Assembly: GCA_022448605.1 (NCBI GenBank)
Contig: JAKVCM010000001.1
Location: forward strand, 56,995-120,994
Source: Puniceicoccaceae bacterium
Lineage (GTDB): Bacteria > Verrucomicrobiota > Verrucomicrobiia > Opitutales > Coraliomargaritaceae
Reading direction: 5' to 3'
Length of the DNA stretch: 64,000 nt
Shown here: positions 49,479-57,445 of the stretch, piece by piece
Layout: each line of letters opens with the position of its first letter
Numbering within the stretch: position 1 is the first letter of the stretch
The notes under the pieces: generated by a model
What the model saw: the letters and a program-made list of their open reading frames with translations, nothing else
Database searches by the model: none
What the model was told of the DNA's origin: nothing
Program-made: the position numbers and the translations under genes

Positions 49479-50645
49479 CTACCCTGAGTGCTTAGCGACC
49501 ATGTTATAGAAATCTACAAAGAGGGCATCTGCATCGTTAGGCCCCGGCGCTGCCTCAGGATGATACTGCACGGAAAATACCGGCTTATCTTTAAGGCGAA
49601 GGCCTTCCACGGTGTGATCGTTTAAGTTGATCTCGGTTACGATGGCTCCAGCCTTTTCTAGCTCTTCACGGGTCGAAGCGAAGCCATGATTCTGCGCAGT
49701 GATAGAGACCTTACCCGTTTCCAAATTTTTGACAGGCTGATTGCCGCCGCGGTGGCCAAACTTGAGCTTAAAAGTCTTCGCGCCCAGTGCATGGGTTATA
49801 ATCTGATGCCCAAGGCAAATGCCAAAAGTCGGGTAATCTTCGATCAATTCTTTTACCGTGGCATGCGCGTAATGCACCGCGCCAGGGTCACCGGGGCCAT
49901 TGGAGAGAAATACTGCATCTGGCTTGAAGGCATTAATCTCAGCCGCGACTGTGCTTGCAGGGAAGACATGCACGTCGAATCCATGATGCTGCAGCTTACG
50001 GTAGATGGACAGCTTCCCGCCAAAATCAAGCGCAGCCACCGTGAAGCGTGGCTTCTTAATCCTGTCATCTTTCGTTCTAAGGTCTGTGCCGACCACCGTG
50101 AAGGGGGTCGATTGCTTCATTTTAGGATCCCAGCGGTAGGACTCCTTCGCTGTCACTTCCTTTACAAAATCCACTCCAATGAGACCGCCAAATTCTCTAG
50201 CTCTTTTGATCGCTTCCTCCTCGGTAATCTCCTCGGTTGAGATACAAGCTTTGAGTGCCCCGGAAACACGGAGCTTCTTGGTGATGGCGCGGGTATCCAC
50301 CCCTTCGACGCCTGGGATACCCGCTCCCTTGAGGTAGTCTTGGATAGAAATATTACTACGCCAGTTGCTTGCCACAGGACTGACTTCACGGACAATGAAA
50401 CCCTTAAGCTTAGGGCCATCCGATTCCACGTCGTCGGGACAGATGCCGTAATTGCCAATTTGCACGGCCGTCATGCTCACAATTTGCGAGAAATAGGAAG
50501 GGTCCGTTAAAATCTCTTGGTAGCCCGTCATGCTGGTGTTAAAACAAGCTTCACCTGCGTTGGTCGCGACAGCGCCAAAGGCGCTTCCACGAAAAACAGT
50601 CCCGTCTTCAAATGCTATCAATCCTGTGCGAGTCGTTTGAGCCAT
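49479..50645 (-). CDS. carA: Carbamoyl phosphate synthase small subunit
   Basis: A 388-residue subunit from ATG 50645 (MAQTTRTGL); a longer reading to 50684 adds 13 residues without homology. N-terminal small-subunit domain ([29 protein letters not shown]), C-terminal class I amidotransferase with SNGPGDPG, the cysteine in GICLGHQI (about 268) and [14 protein letters not shown]. carB is not adjacent. Follows the ArsR-family gene by 49 bases on the same strand. No attenuator recognised. Confidence 0.95.
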   Translation of the reverse strand: MAQTTRTGLIAFEDGTVFRGSAFGAVATNAGEACFNTSMTGYQEILTDPSYFSQIVSMTAVQIGNYGICPDDVESDGPKLKGFIVREVSPVASNWRSNISIQDYLKGAGIPGVEGVDTRAITKKLRVSGALKACISTEEITEEEAIKRAREFGGLIGVDFVKEVTAKESYRWDPKMKQSTPFTVVGTDLRTKDDRIKKPRFTVAALDFGGKLSIYRKLQHHGFDVHVFPASTVAAEINAFKPDAVFLSNGPGDPGAVHYAHATVKELIEDYPTFGICLGHQIITHALGAKTFKLKFGHRGGNQPVKNLETGKVSITAQNHGFASTREELEKAGAIVTEINLNDHTVEGLRLKDKPVFSVQYHPEAAPGPNDADALFVDFYNMVAKHSG

Positions 50646-50694
50646 CTTAGCGCAGGAGCCAAACGAGAATTTCGCGCCATGCAAATCAAAATGA

Positions 50695-51000
50695 TCAACC
50701 TAGCAGTTCACTTAGTTGCGCATTCACTGCGCTGGCAGCTTCTTGATCGATCCAGTAGATCATATCACGGCACTTTTTCTGATTCGAAATGAAGCCTGCT
50801 TGCCGAAGAATACGTAAATGATGCGATGTGGCCGGCTGGGAGAGGCTAATTTGTTCAGCTATTTTTGAAACATTGCAGGCCTTATGGCAGACCGGTTCAT
50901 TTGGCAAGAGTCGCAATATTTGTAAACGCACGGGATCACCCAGTGCCCAGAGCTGTTTAGCGAGTTCTGAAATATCTTCATCTGCATTGATCGATGGCAT
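50695..51000 (-). CDS. ArsR-family transcriptional regulator
   Basis: A 101-residue winged-helix repressor: [32 protein letters not shown] recognition helix, and cysteines 38, 42 (VCHKACN) and 77. Cys positions do not match the ELCVCDL metal site of ArsR/SmtB exactly, so the inducer could be a metal, arsenite or redox signal, or none. Divergent from kamA and upstream of carA on its own strand. AT-rich gap 51004-51030 contains GATATATC, a perfect short palindrome that might be its operator. Confidence 0.85.
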   Translation of the reverse strand: MPSINADEDISELAKQLWALGDPVRLQILRLLPNEPVCHKACNVSKIAEQISLSQPATSHHLRILRQAGFISNQKKCRDMIYWIDQEAASAVNAQLSELLG

Positions 51001-51067
51001 TGACTTATTTAAGTATATAGATATATCAACAGGTCAACTGCCGAAGATTCACTTCTCCACCTCATAG

Positions 51068-52255
51068 ATGTATCCAGACGACTCACTCGAAAACTGGCAC
51101 CAAGGCCAAGGCATTTGGGAGGATTTGCCTGCAGATGACTGGAATAGTTGGAAGTGGCAACTAAGGAACCGCATTTCCAAACTAGAGCAATTGGAGCAGC
51201 TCATGGAACTAACTGCGGAAGAACGTGCAGGCTGTCTTTTTGCAAAGGATAAGCTGGCGATGGCCATTACTCCCTATTTTTTTAACCTGGTTAACCGAGA
51301 GGATCCCAGTTGCCCTCTGCGCAGACAAGTCATACCTCGCTCAGGCGAAATGCAAACCGCGCCCGAGGAAATGCTCGACCCTGTGGGTGAAGAAAACACC
51401 AAGCCCGTCGATGGCATCGTCCATCGCTACCCAGACCGCGTGCTCTTTCTGGTCACAGATCGTTGCGCCGCCTACTGTCGTTACTGCACCCGTAGTCGAC
51501 TAGTTTCTAATGCACAGGACTACAACTTCCATCCAGAGTTTGAAAGCGGCCTCGAATACATCCGCAAACACCCGGAAATCCGCGACGTTCTCTTGAGTGG
51601 GGGCGACCCACTGCTCCTTTCGGATCGCAAGATCGACTACCTGCTAGGCGAACTGCGCAAAGTCCCCCACGTCGAATTTGTCCGCATTGGTTCGCGCATA
51701 CCAGTCTTCCTTCCACAACGGATTACGCCAGAGCTCTGCGAAATCTTTAAAAGGCACGGCCCAATCTGGATGAGCATACACGTCAACCATCCCAATGAGT
51801 GCACGCAAACCCTGCGTAAGGCATGCGAGCAACTAACTTACGCAGGAGTGCCAATTGGCAATCAGTCTGTTCTCCTACGTAATGTGAACGATAATGCGCA
51901 AGTCATGCAATCGCTCATACATCGCCTGCTGATGATGCGCGTGCGACCTTACTACCTTTATCAATGTGACCTAATTACAGGTAGCGCACACTTACGCGCG
52001 GATCCAAGGAAAGGTATTGAGATCATCCGAAGCCTACGTGGCCACACAACAGGCTACTCGATCCCGCAATTCGTGATCGATGCCCCAGGTGGCGGCGGTA
52101 AGATTCCAATCAATCCTGACTACGTGAAAGAAATCACCGACCAGGCCATAGTAATGCGTAACTTCAGTGGTGATGAGTATCGTTATCCGCTGACTCGGGG
52201 AGCTCAGATCGAAAAAGACCCAAACGCTACTGAACTGGAAACCATTCTCGTATAG
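51068..52255 (+). CDS. KamA-family radical SAM aminomutase
   Basis: A 395-residue radical SAM enzyme. The Fe-S cluster motif CAAYCRYCTRSRLV (CxxxCxxC, about residues 138-151), LLSGGDPLLLSD, and the PLP lysine in DAPGGGGKIP near 345 fit lysine 2,3-aminomutase-like proteins. Length is nearer to lysine 2,3-aminomutase (about 420) than to EpmB (about 340), but no ablA/ablB-type partner or EF-P gene is near, so substrate is unknown. Divergent from the ArsR gene. Confidence 0.88.
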   Translation: MYPDDSLENWHQGQGIWEDLPADDWNSWKWQLRNRISKLEQLEQLMELTAEERAGCLFAKDKLAMAITPYFFNLVNREDPSCPLRRQVIPRSGEMQTAPEEMLDPVGEENTKPVDGIVHRYPDRVLFLVTDRCAAYCRYCTRSRLVSNAQDYNFHPEFESGLEYIRKHPEIRDVLLSGGDPLLLSDRKIDYLLGELRKVPHVEFVRIGSRIPVFLPQRITPELCEIFKRHGPIWMSIHVNHPNECTQTLRKACEQLTYAGVPIGNQSVLLRNVNDNAQVMQSLIHRLLMMRVRPYYLYQCDLITGSAHLRADPRKGIEIIRSLRGHTTGYSIPQFVIDAPGGGGKIPINPDYVKEITDQAIVMRNFSGDEYRYPLTRGAQIEKDPNATELETILV

Positions 52256-52479
52256 AGTGTCGGGTCTACCCATGCGAGGCCCATCAAAGGTCAGCATAAC
52301 AATAGCTTTTGGCACAACCTTACACGTCAAGCTATTATCATTGATGGAATGAGGTTTATTGAGGCAAATATTCTAAACTAGATTACAGTGCCAAAATACG
52401 CATTTCTTAGGTAAATAAAATATTGAGATTTTCCCGAGTAAATTGCGTCTCCACAATTCGGATACAGACTCTCTATTCT

Positions 52480-53502
52480 CTAAAAATACAAAACAAGGGC
52501 ATTGCGCCACTGCTCGTCGTCTTTAGAGTTAGTAATACCCACATCGCTGTCATAGCTTTTGTTATAGGAGAACTCAAAACCTAAAAGATCTGTCAGGCGT
52601 ATGCGTATTGTAGCAGTTAATACGTAATTGAACTGATCCGAATCTTCTGGATCCCAATAATAATTAAACTTCTGAATAACAGAGGTCCGCTTAAGTGGGC
52701 GCCAAGTCGCTTCTTGGAAAATATTAGCTAATGGATACTGACCAACCCGCGCATCTTCAAAGTCGGCCTCAAGCTCCTCAATGCCCCCGCCTCCACCAAA
52801 GATAAGTTTTAAACGATTTGAAGGCCTATATTCATAACCAATGCCCGCACTGACTTGAACTTCACGATCAATCCCTTTGACTCGATCAGCACGATATCCG
52901 AGCGCATTTTGGGTAAACCAGTTTTCGACGAAGGAACGGCGATAAATAAACTCTGCGTCGTATTTATCCGTAGACTTGAACTCTGTGCCATTTGTTCGTT
53001 CGGTCTGACGATATGTGTACGAACCAGAGAAGCGGTAAAAGTTAGGGCTCTGCTTTGGATCGATCTCCAGTTTGCCCCTTGTGTAAGCTTCTTTCCACTT
53101 TCGATTACCTTGGCTCAAGTTCATGCCTAGGCGCATGTTACCCGACCAGTAATTGGGCGCTTTAAATTTCAGGAATTTGTCGATGATTTTTCGTTCCTCA
53201 GTTATTAATTCCCTTTTGTTCTCTGAATCTTCTAAATTCTTGGGCTTACCTTGGGCCACAGTTGTCGTCTCGCCGACCAGCGGCTTCAGAGCCTTCGCCT
53301 TTATTGAGATGACTCGGGCGCGCGGCACCTTGATTTCACCCAAGAGTGGAGAGCGCAACATAAGCGTGACTGGGGACGATTCCGGCAGGATCTCGCCAAT
53401 GAGCTGATCGCCAGTGTCTAGAGCGACAACAGAAAGGGCAGTATTGGCTGAAGCCGGAATAAAAATAAATAGGGGTAAAAGTACGAGCAGAAGCTTTCTC
53501 AT
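52480..53502 (-). CDS. DUF481-family outer-membrane protein
   Basis: A 340-residue exported protein with a signal peptide ([16 protein letters not shown]), a short linker with an odd [10 protein letters not shown] region, and beta-strands with aromatic ends typical of DUF481 barrel-like proteins ([48 protein letters not shown]). Ends in ALVLYF, a C-terminal Phe expected for outer-membrane barrels. Its ATG overlaps the RNase Y stop codon (ATGA, 53499-53502). Role unknown. Confidence 0.78.
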   Translation of the reverse strand: MRKLLLVLLPLFIFIPASANTALSVVALDTGDQLIGEILPESSPVTLMLRSPLLGEIKVPRARVISIKAKALKPLVGETTTVAQGKPKNLEDSENKRELITEERKIIDKFLKFKAPNYWSGNMRLGMNLSQGNRKWKEAYTRGKLEIDPKQSPNFYRFSGSYTYRQTERTNGTEFKSTDKYDAEFIYRRSFVENWFTQNALGYRADRVKGIDREVQVSAGIGYEYRPSNRLKLIFGGGGGIEELEADFEDARVGQYPLANIFQEATWRPLKRTSVIQKFNYYWDPEDSDQFNYVLTATIRIRLTDLLGFEFSYNKSYDSDVGITNSKDDEQWRNALVLYF

Positions 53503-54734
53503 AAAGCAGTTTCAGAGTATCGTTGTTCGCGAATCACGGTGATCTCAATCGAGCCGGGATAGTTCAATTGCTCTTCGATACGCTGGCGAATTGTGTGTGC
53601 TAGCTGGCGTGCTTCTTCGTCGCTAACGGCATTTGGTTCAACAATGACTCGCACCTCACGACCAGCTTTTACTGCGTAGGCTTCGCTCACACCAGGCAAG
53701 GCGGAAGCAATCTCTTCGATGCTTCGTACGCGTTGGATAAAACCATCCACCGAAGAGGCACGGGCACCAGGGCGCACGGCAGAGAGAGCGTCAGCGACCA
53801 TCACAAGTCCTGCATAAGCGCTCTCCGCTGATACTTCTTGGTGGTGCGCGGCGACTGCATTGACCACGCGCGCATCTTCGCCGTGTTGCTTAATGATTTT
53901 CGCACCGACGATTGCGTGACTATCCTCATATTCTTCATCAGCTGCTTTACCGAGATCGTGAAAAAGCCCTGCGCGCTTGGCGATTATTGGGTCTAGGCCA
54001 ATTTCTGATGCAATGAGCGCGCAAAGATTCGCCACCTCAACCGAATGCGCTAGTGTATTTTGGTTGTTTGATAGCCTGTAGTGAAGCTTGCCTAAAAATG
54101 CCACTACCTCGGGGTGAACATCGTGTAGACGCAGTTTGCGCAAGGCTCCTTCGCCCAAATCAATAATGTTAGCATGCATCTCCTCTTCGGCTTTGACAAC
54201 CTCATCTTCGATGCTAGAGGGATGAATCCGTCCATCACGTAGAAGAGCGTCCAGCGCAATACGAGCAATCTCTCGACGCACAGGATTAAAGCAAGAGATG
54301 AGAACTGAGTCCGGCGTCTCATCAATCATTAGTGTCGTGCCAGTTGCATGCTCGAATGTGCGAATGTTACGACCTTCGCGACCGATGATACGGCCTTTCA
54401 TCTCATCGCTAGGCAAGTTGACTACGGTTGCGGTGGCATCATTCATGGGCTGACTGGTAATGCGCTGCATGGCGGCCAGCAGGATGCGCCTAGCCTCATC
54501 AGCAACATCAGCTTCAGCACGTTTTAGCTTAGTGCGGCGTAGATCACGGATCTCTTGCTCGCACTCTTCCTCAGTAGCCTTGATAAGGAGATTTTGGACT
54601 TCGCGTCGCTCCACATCAAGTTGTGTGCTAAAGGTCTCTTCTCTACGAGCAGATCGACGTTTTGTGGCAATGTATAACAGTAGCATGCCGATTAAGGCAC
54701 CTATAATTCCCCCCAAAATATGGTCAAATTTCAT
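53499..54734 (-). CDS. rny: Ribonuclease Y with shortened coiled coil
   Basis: A 411-residue RNase Y: N-terminal membrane helix (about 5-22), short charged helical region (25-95), KH domain with [15 protein letters not shown] (about 114-128), and HD domain with Leu-Phe-His-Asp at H259-D260 ([19 protein letters not shown]). B. subtilis RNase Y is about 520 residues with its HD pair near 368-369, so this one lacks about 100 residues, all from the coiled-coil stalk. Membrane-bound endonuclease of mRNA decay. Overlaps the DUF481 gene by 4 bases. Confidence 0.93.
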   Translation of the reverse strand: MKFDHILGGIIGALIGMLLLYIATKRRSARREETFSTQLDVERREVQNLLIKATEEECEQEIRDLRRTKLKRAEADVADEARRILLAAMQRITSQPMNDATATVVNLPSDEMKGRIIGREGRNIRTFEHATGTTLMIDETPDSVLISCFNPVRREIARIALDALLRDGRIHPSSIEDEVVKAEEEMHANIIDLGEGALRKLRLHDVHPEVVAFLGKLHYRLSNNQNTLAHSVEVANLCALIASEIGLDPIIAKRAGLFHDLGKAADEEYEDSHAIVGAKIIKQHGEDARVVNAVAAHHQEVSAESAYAGLVMVADALSAVRPGARASSVDGFIQRVRSIEEIASALPGVSEAYAVKAGREVRVIVEPNAVSDEEARQLAHTIRQRIEEQLNYPGSIEITVIREQRYSETAL

Positions 54735-55021
54735 ACACGTGTTTAATGATCGCTAACTATCGAAGCGGGGTTCTTGTCCGAAAGTTTGTTTATTTAAGCT
54801 TAGCACTGCGAGGGGACAGATGCCTTCAGTATCTAAAGACTATGTGTAAGTCACCCACGATATCAAGGGAAACTTGCCATAGGCGAGAGCACGCCAAGGC
54901 AATAAGATAGCCTATGTAGAACCGCCCTTGTCATCAAACAAATCTAGATTACGCTTTTTCCTTTCCCCAAAGTCATTCTCTATTATCTATACTTTCTTAA
55001 GGTGCATCCTGCAGCAGCAGG
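54735..55021. other. 287-base intergenic region between rny and a membrane-protein gene
   Basis: Divergent promoter region for rny (minus) and the 55022 gene (plus). Beyond an AT-rich TATTAT-containing stretch near 54981-54990 and the hairpin that begins at 55005, I see no gene, tRNA, or repeat in it. Confidence 0.6.
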
Positions 55022-55024
55022 ATG
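55005..55024 (+). promoter_or_regulatory. 8-bp hairpin containing the start codon of the next gene
   Basis: CATCCTGC (55005-55012), a four-base AGCA loop and GCAGGATG (55017-55024): a perfect 8-bp stem whose right arm contains the ATG at 55022. If translation starts there, the stem would hide the start codon; if it starts at ATG 55040, this is a leader hairpin. Confidence 0.45.
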
Positions 55025-55573
55025 TATCCTCAAATCATTATGACCCTTTTCCAGGCCACCCTCGCTACCGGCATTTCATTATTCGCTTTTGGCGCTCACT
55101 TTCTCTGGCACGGCATGCGCTCAGCTAAAAGCGTGCAAGCATTTCCCCGCTCGCAGGCGGCCGCTTACATACTACTCGGGTCCGCAGCCTTCTGGTTTCT
55201 TTGCAAAATCACCCAACTAGGCCCCGCTGACTTTGGACAATACAAAAACCTGCTTTTCATACTGTTCCTTGTCGTGACTATTGGCTCTTTCATCTTTGTG
55301 CCCGACTTCCTTGCCGTGCGCGGATTGGCTGCCATCATATTACTCACCGCAGGCGCGTTGCTTGATGTGGGCTACATGCAATACGGTACTGCTTTAGTCC
55401 TTAAGGCCTTTGTATATCTCGCCATCATCATCGCACTTATCCTCGGCGCAAACCCCTACAAGCTACGCGACTTCTTCGAGTGGCTTTATAAAAAAGAAGC
55501 TCGCCCACGCGTTTTTGGTGCCGTTTTCGTAGTTTACGGTCTCATTCTCACAGGCGTAGCTTTCACCTATTAA
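55022..55573 (+). CDS. Five-helix hypothetical membrane protein
   Basis: A 183-residue protein with about five hydrophobic segments (about 13-33, 48-66, 76-95, 98-112, 121-145) and a last helix at the C-terminal end ([18 protein letters not shown]). No family recognised. Overlaps gmk start by one base (TAATG), so it is cotranslated with gmk. ATG at 55040 is an alternative start. Confidence 0.6.
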   Translation: MYPQIIMTLFQATLATGISLFAFGAHFLWHGMRSAKSVQAFPRSQAAAYILLGSAAFWFLCKITQLGPADFGQYKNLLFILFLVVTIGSFIFVPDFLAVRGLAAIILLTAGALLDVGYMQYGTALVLKAFVYLAIIIALILGANPYKLRDFFEWLYKKEARPRVFGAVFVVYGLILTGVAFTY

Positions 55574-56160
55574 TGCTTAAGCAAAAAAGCGGTTTTCTTT
55601 TCATCGTATCGGGTCCCGCCGGTATCGGTAAAACTACTGTCTGCGACCAAATGCTTAAGGAAATAGCTGGCGTCGAGCGAGCCGTTACTTCGACGACGAG
55701 GGAACCGCGGCGCGGCGAAATCGACACTGTCGATTACTACTTTTTCGACCACGACACCTTCCAGGCGAAAATTGACGCTGGTGCGTTTTACGAATACGCC
55801 CAAGTACATAACCAACTCTACGGCACCCTCAAAAGTGAAGTACAAGGCAAACTTGCCAATGGGATCGACCTTTTACTCAATATAGATGTGCAAGGTGCCG
55901 CCCAAATGCGTGAGACCGCGCAAAACGACCCCCTACTCAAGGGCAAAGTCATCACTATTTTCATTATGCCCCCTACGATCGAGGTTCTAGCTGCTCGCTT
56001 ACGCGGACGCGGCACCGACGCCGAAGACGAGATTCAACGCCGCATGGCGGTCGCCGTCGAGGAAATGCAGCTCAGCAAATACTACGACCACAAGATAGTC
56101 AGTGCTACTCGCGAAGAAGACCTCGCTGCATTGGTGGCCATCTACAAAAGCACTCGTTAG
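55573..56160 (+). CDS. gmk: Guanylate kinase
   Basis: A 195-residue enzyme: P-loop [15 protein letters not shown] (about residues 13-27), [19 protein letters not shown] near 40-58, [12 protein letters not shown] around 80 and [17 protein letters not shown] near 145. GMP plus ATP gives GDP and ADP. The P-loop reads GPAGIGKT where GPSGAGKS is commoner. Start overlaps the previous stop. Confidence 0.95.
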   Translation: MLKQKSGFLFIVSGPAGIGKTTVCDQMLKEIAGVERAVTSTTREPRRGEIDTVDYYFFDHDTFQAKIDAGAFYEYAQVHNQLYGTLKSEVQGKLANGIDLLLNIDVQGAAQMRETAQNDPLLKGKVITIFIMPPTIEVLAARLRGRGTDAEDEIQRRMAVAVEEMQLSKYYDHKIVSATREEDLAALVAIYKSTR

Positions 56161-56198
56161 CTTCAAGACAACCGCATGAAGCACATGCCCTGACTGTT

Positions 56199-57293
56199 CT
56201 ACAACCTGTGCAACGGAGGCCTCGCAAGCTGCAGCAGCAAGTTATTCCCACGTAAATCGACATAGAGCGGAGCGTCTTTAGCTTCGGTAAGGACAATGGC
56301 GCTACCAATCGGACAATTTAGAATCGGCGAGAGGGTCCCAGAGAGTACTTTGCCGACGGGCTCACCCGCCTCGTCAATAACTGGAGTCCCTTCGCGAGCA
56401 ATGCGGCGACCCTCGAGCTTAAAATGGACGACGCGACGCGGGACACCCCTTTCCTTCTGTTCGGTCAGAGCGTTTTTACCAATGAAATCGGGTTTGTTTA
56501 GCTTGACCGTCCAATCGAGGCTAGCCTCAAATGGCGAGATGCTATCGCTGATTTCGTGGCTGTAGAGCGGGAGTCCTGCTTCAAGGCGTAGACTGTCTCG
56601 CGCGCCTAGTCCACAGAGTTTGACCCCGTAGGCCGCACCTTTAGCTAAAACCTGTTTAGCCAAAGACTCCGCCGCCTTTGGCGAGCTGTAGATCTCGAAT
56701 CCATCCTCACCGGTGTAGCCAGTGCGAGCGATGCGAACCTTTTCGCCACCAAATGAAAACAAACAATGCCAAAAGTGCTTAAGGTTTTTGACCTCCCCCA
56801 GGCCCATTGCCGTAAGGATCGCTTCGGACTTGGGACCTTGAAGCGCTAGTAGTGCGTATTCATCGGAATGATCCTCAATCTCAACCTCAAAGCTCCAACG
56901 CTCGGCTTGCTTAAGAAACCAGCCAAAATCCTTCTCGATATTACTCGCGTTGACGCAGACAAGAAATTCGTCGTTTGCCTTGCGGTAGATGATCAAATCG
57001 TCGACTACTGTACCATCGCTATTACACATGGGGGAGTAGACCGCCTTACCGACAGGTGCATTGGCGACAGCATTGACTACGAGCCGATCCAGAAAGAGAG
57101 CGGCATCACTACCAAAAACATGAAACTCGCCCATATGACTCACATCGAAGAGGCCTGCCGCGTTGCGCACCGCTTTATGCTCTTCTAGGATACTCGTGTA
57201 TTGCACGGGCATATTCCACCCCCCAAAAGCGACGAAACGTGCCCCCTGTTGGGCATGAAAATCGTGAAGGGGTATCCGTAAAGCGCCAACCAT
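56199..57293 (-). CDS. gcvT: Glycine cleavage system aminomethyltransferase (T protein)
   Basis: A 364-residue protein from ATG 57293; the reading to 57341 would add 16 residues. Motifs: [32 protein letters not shown] (folate/aminomethyl site), [12 protein letters not shown] and [15 protein letters not shown]. Transfers the methylene of the aminomethyl-lipoyl H protein to tetrahydrofolate. Divergent from gcvP with 152 bases between the starts; no gcvH lies beside either gene. Confidence 0.94.
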   Translation of the reverse strand: MVGALRIPLHDFHAQQGARFVAFGGWNMPVQYTSILEEHKAVRNAAGLFDVSHMGEFHVFGSDAALFLDRLVVNAVANAPVGKAVYSPMCNSDGTVVDDLIIYRKANDEFLVCVNASNIEKDFGWFLKQAERWSFEVEIEDHSDEYALLALQGPKSEAILTAMGLGEVKNLKHFWHCLFSFGGEKVRIARTGYTGEDGFEIYSSPKAAESLAKQVLAKGAAYGVKLCGLGARDSLRLEAGLPLYSHEISDSISPFEASLDWTVKLNKPDFIGKNALTEQKERGVPRRVVHFKLEGRRIAREGTPVIDEAGEPVGKVLSGTLSPILNCPIGSAIVLTEAKDAPLYVDLRGNNLLLQLARPPLHRL

Positions 57294-57445
57294 AGTTGAA
57301 ATTAATCTTTTAAAAAAATGAAAGTGTCTAGTTTTTCGCAAAGAAACTTGCGAACATGATCGGGACGGCTTGACTCACAATCATCGTATTTGCGAGCGGC
57401 ACAAGTCTTGATCGTTTGTTTTACAGCATCTTTTTAAACACAGTT

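Noticed and set aside
49686..50240. 184-residue reading frame opposite carA
   Set aside because: Shadow of carA; no signal or domain.
57294..57445. Glycine riboswitch between gcvT and gcvP
   Set aside because: No glycine aptamer core or tandem aptamer arrangement visible on either strand of the 152 bases.
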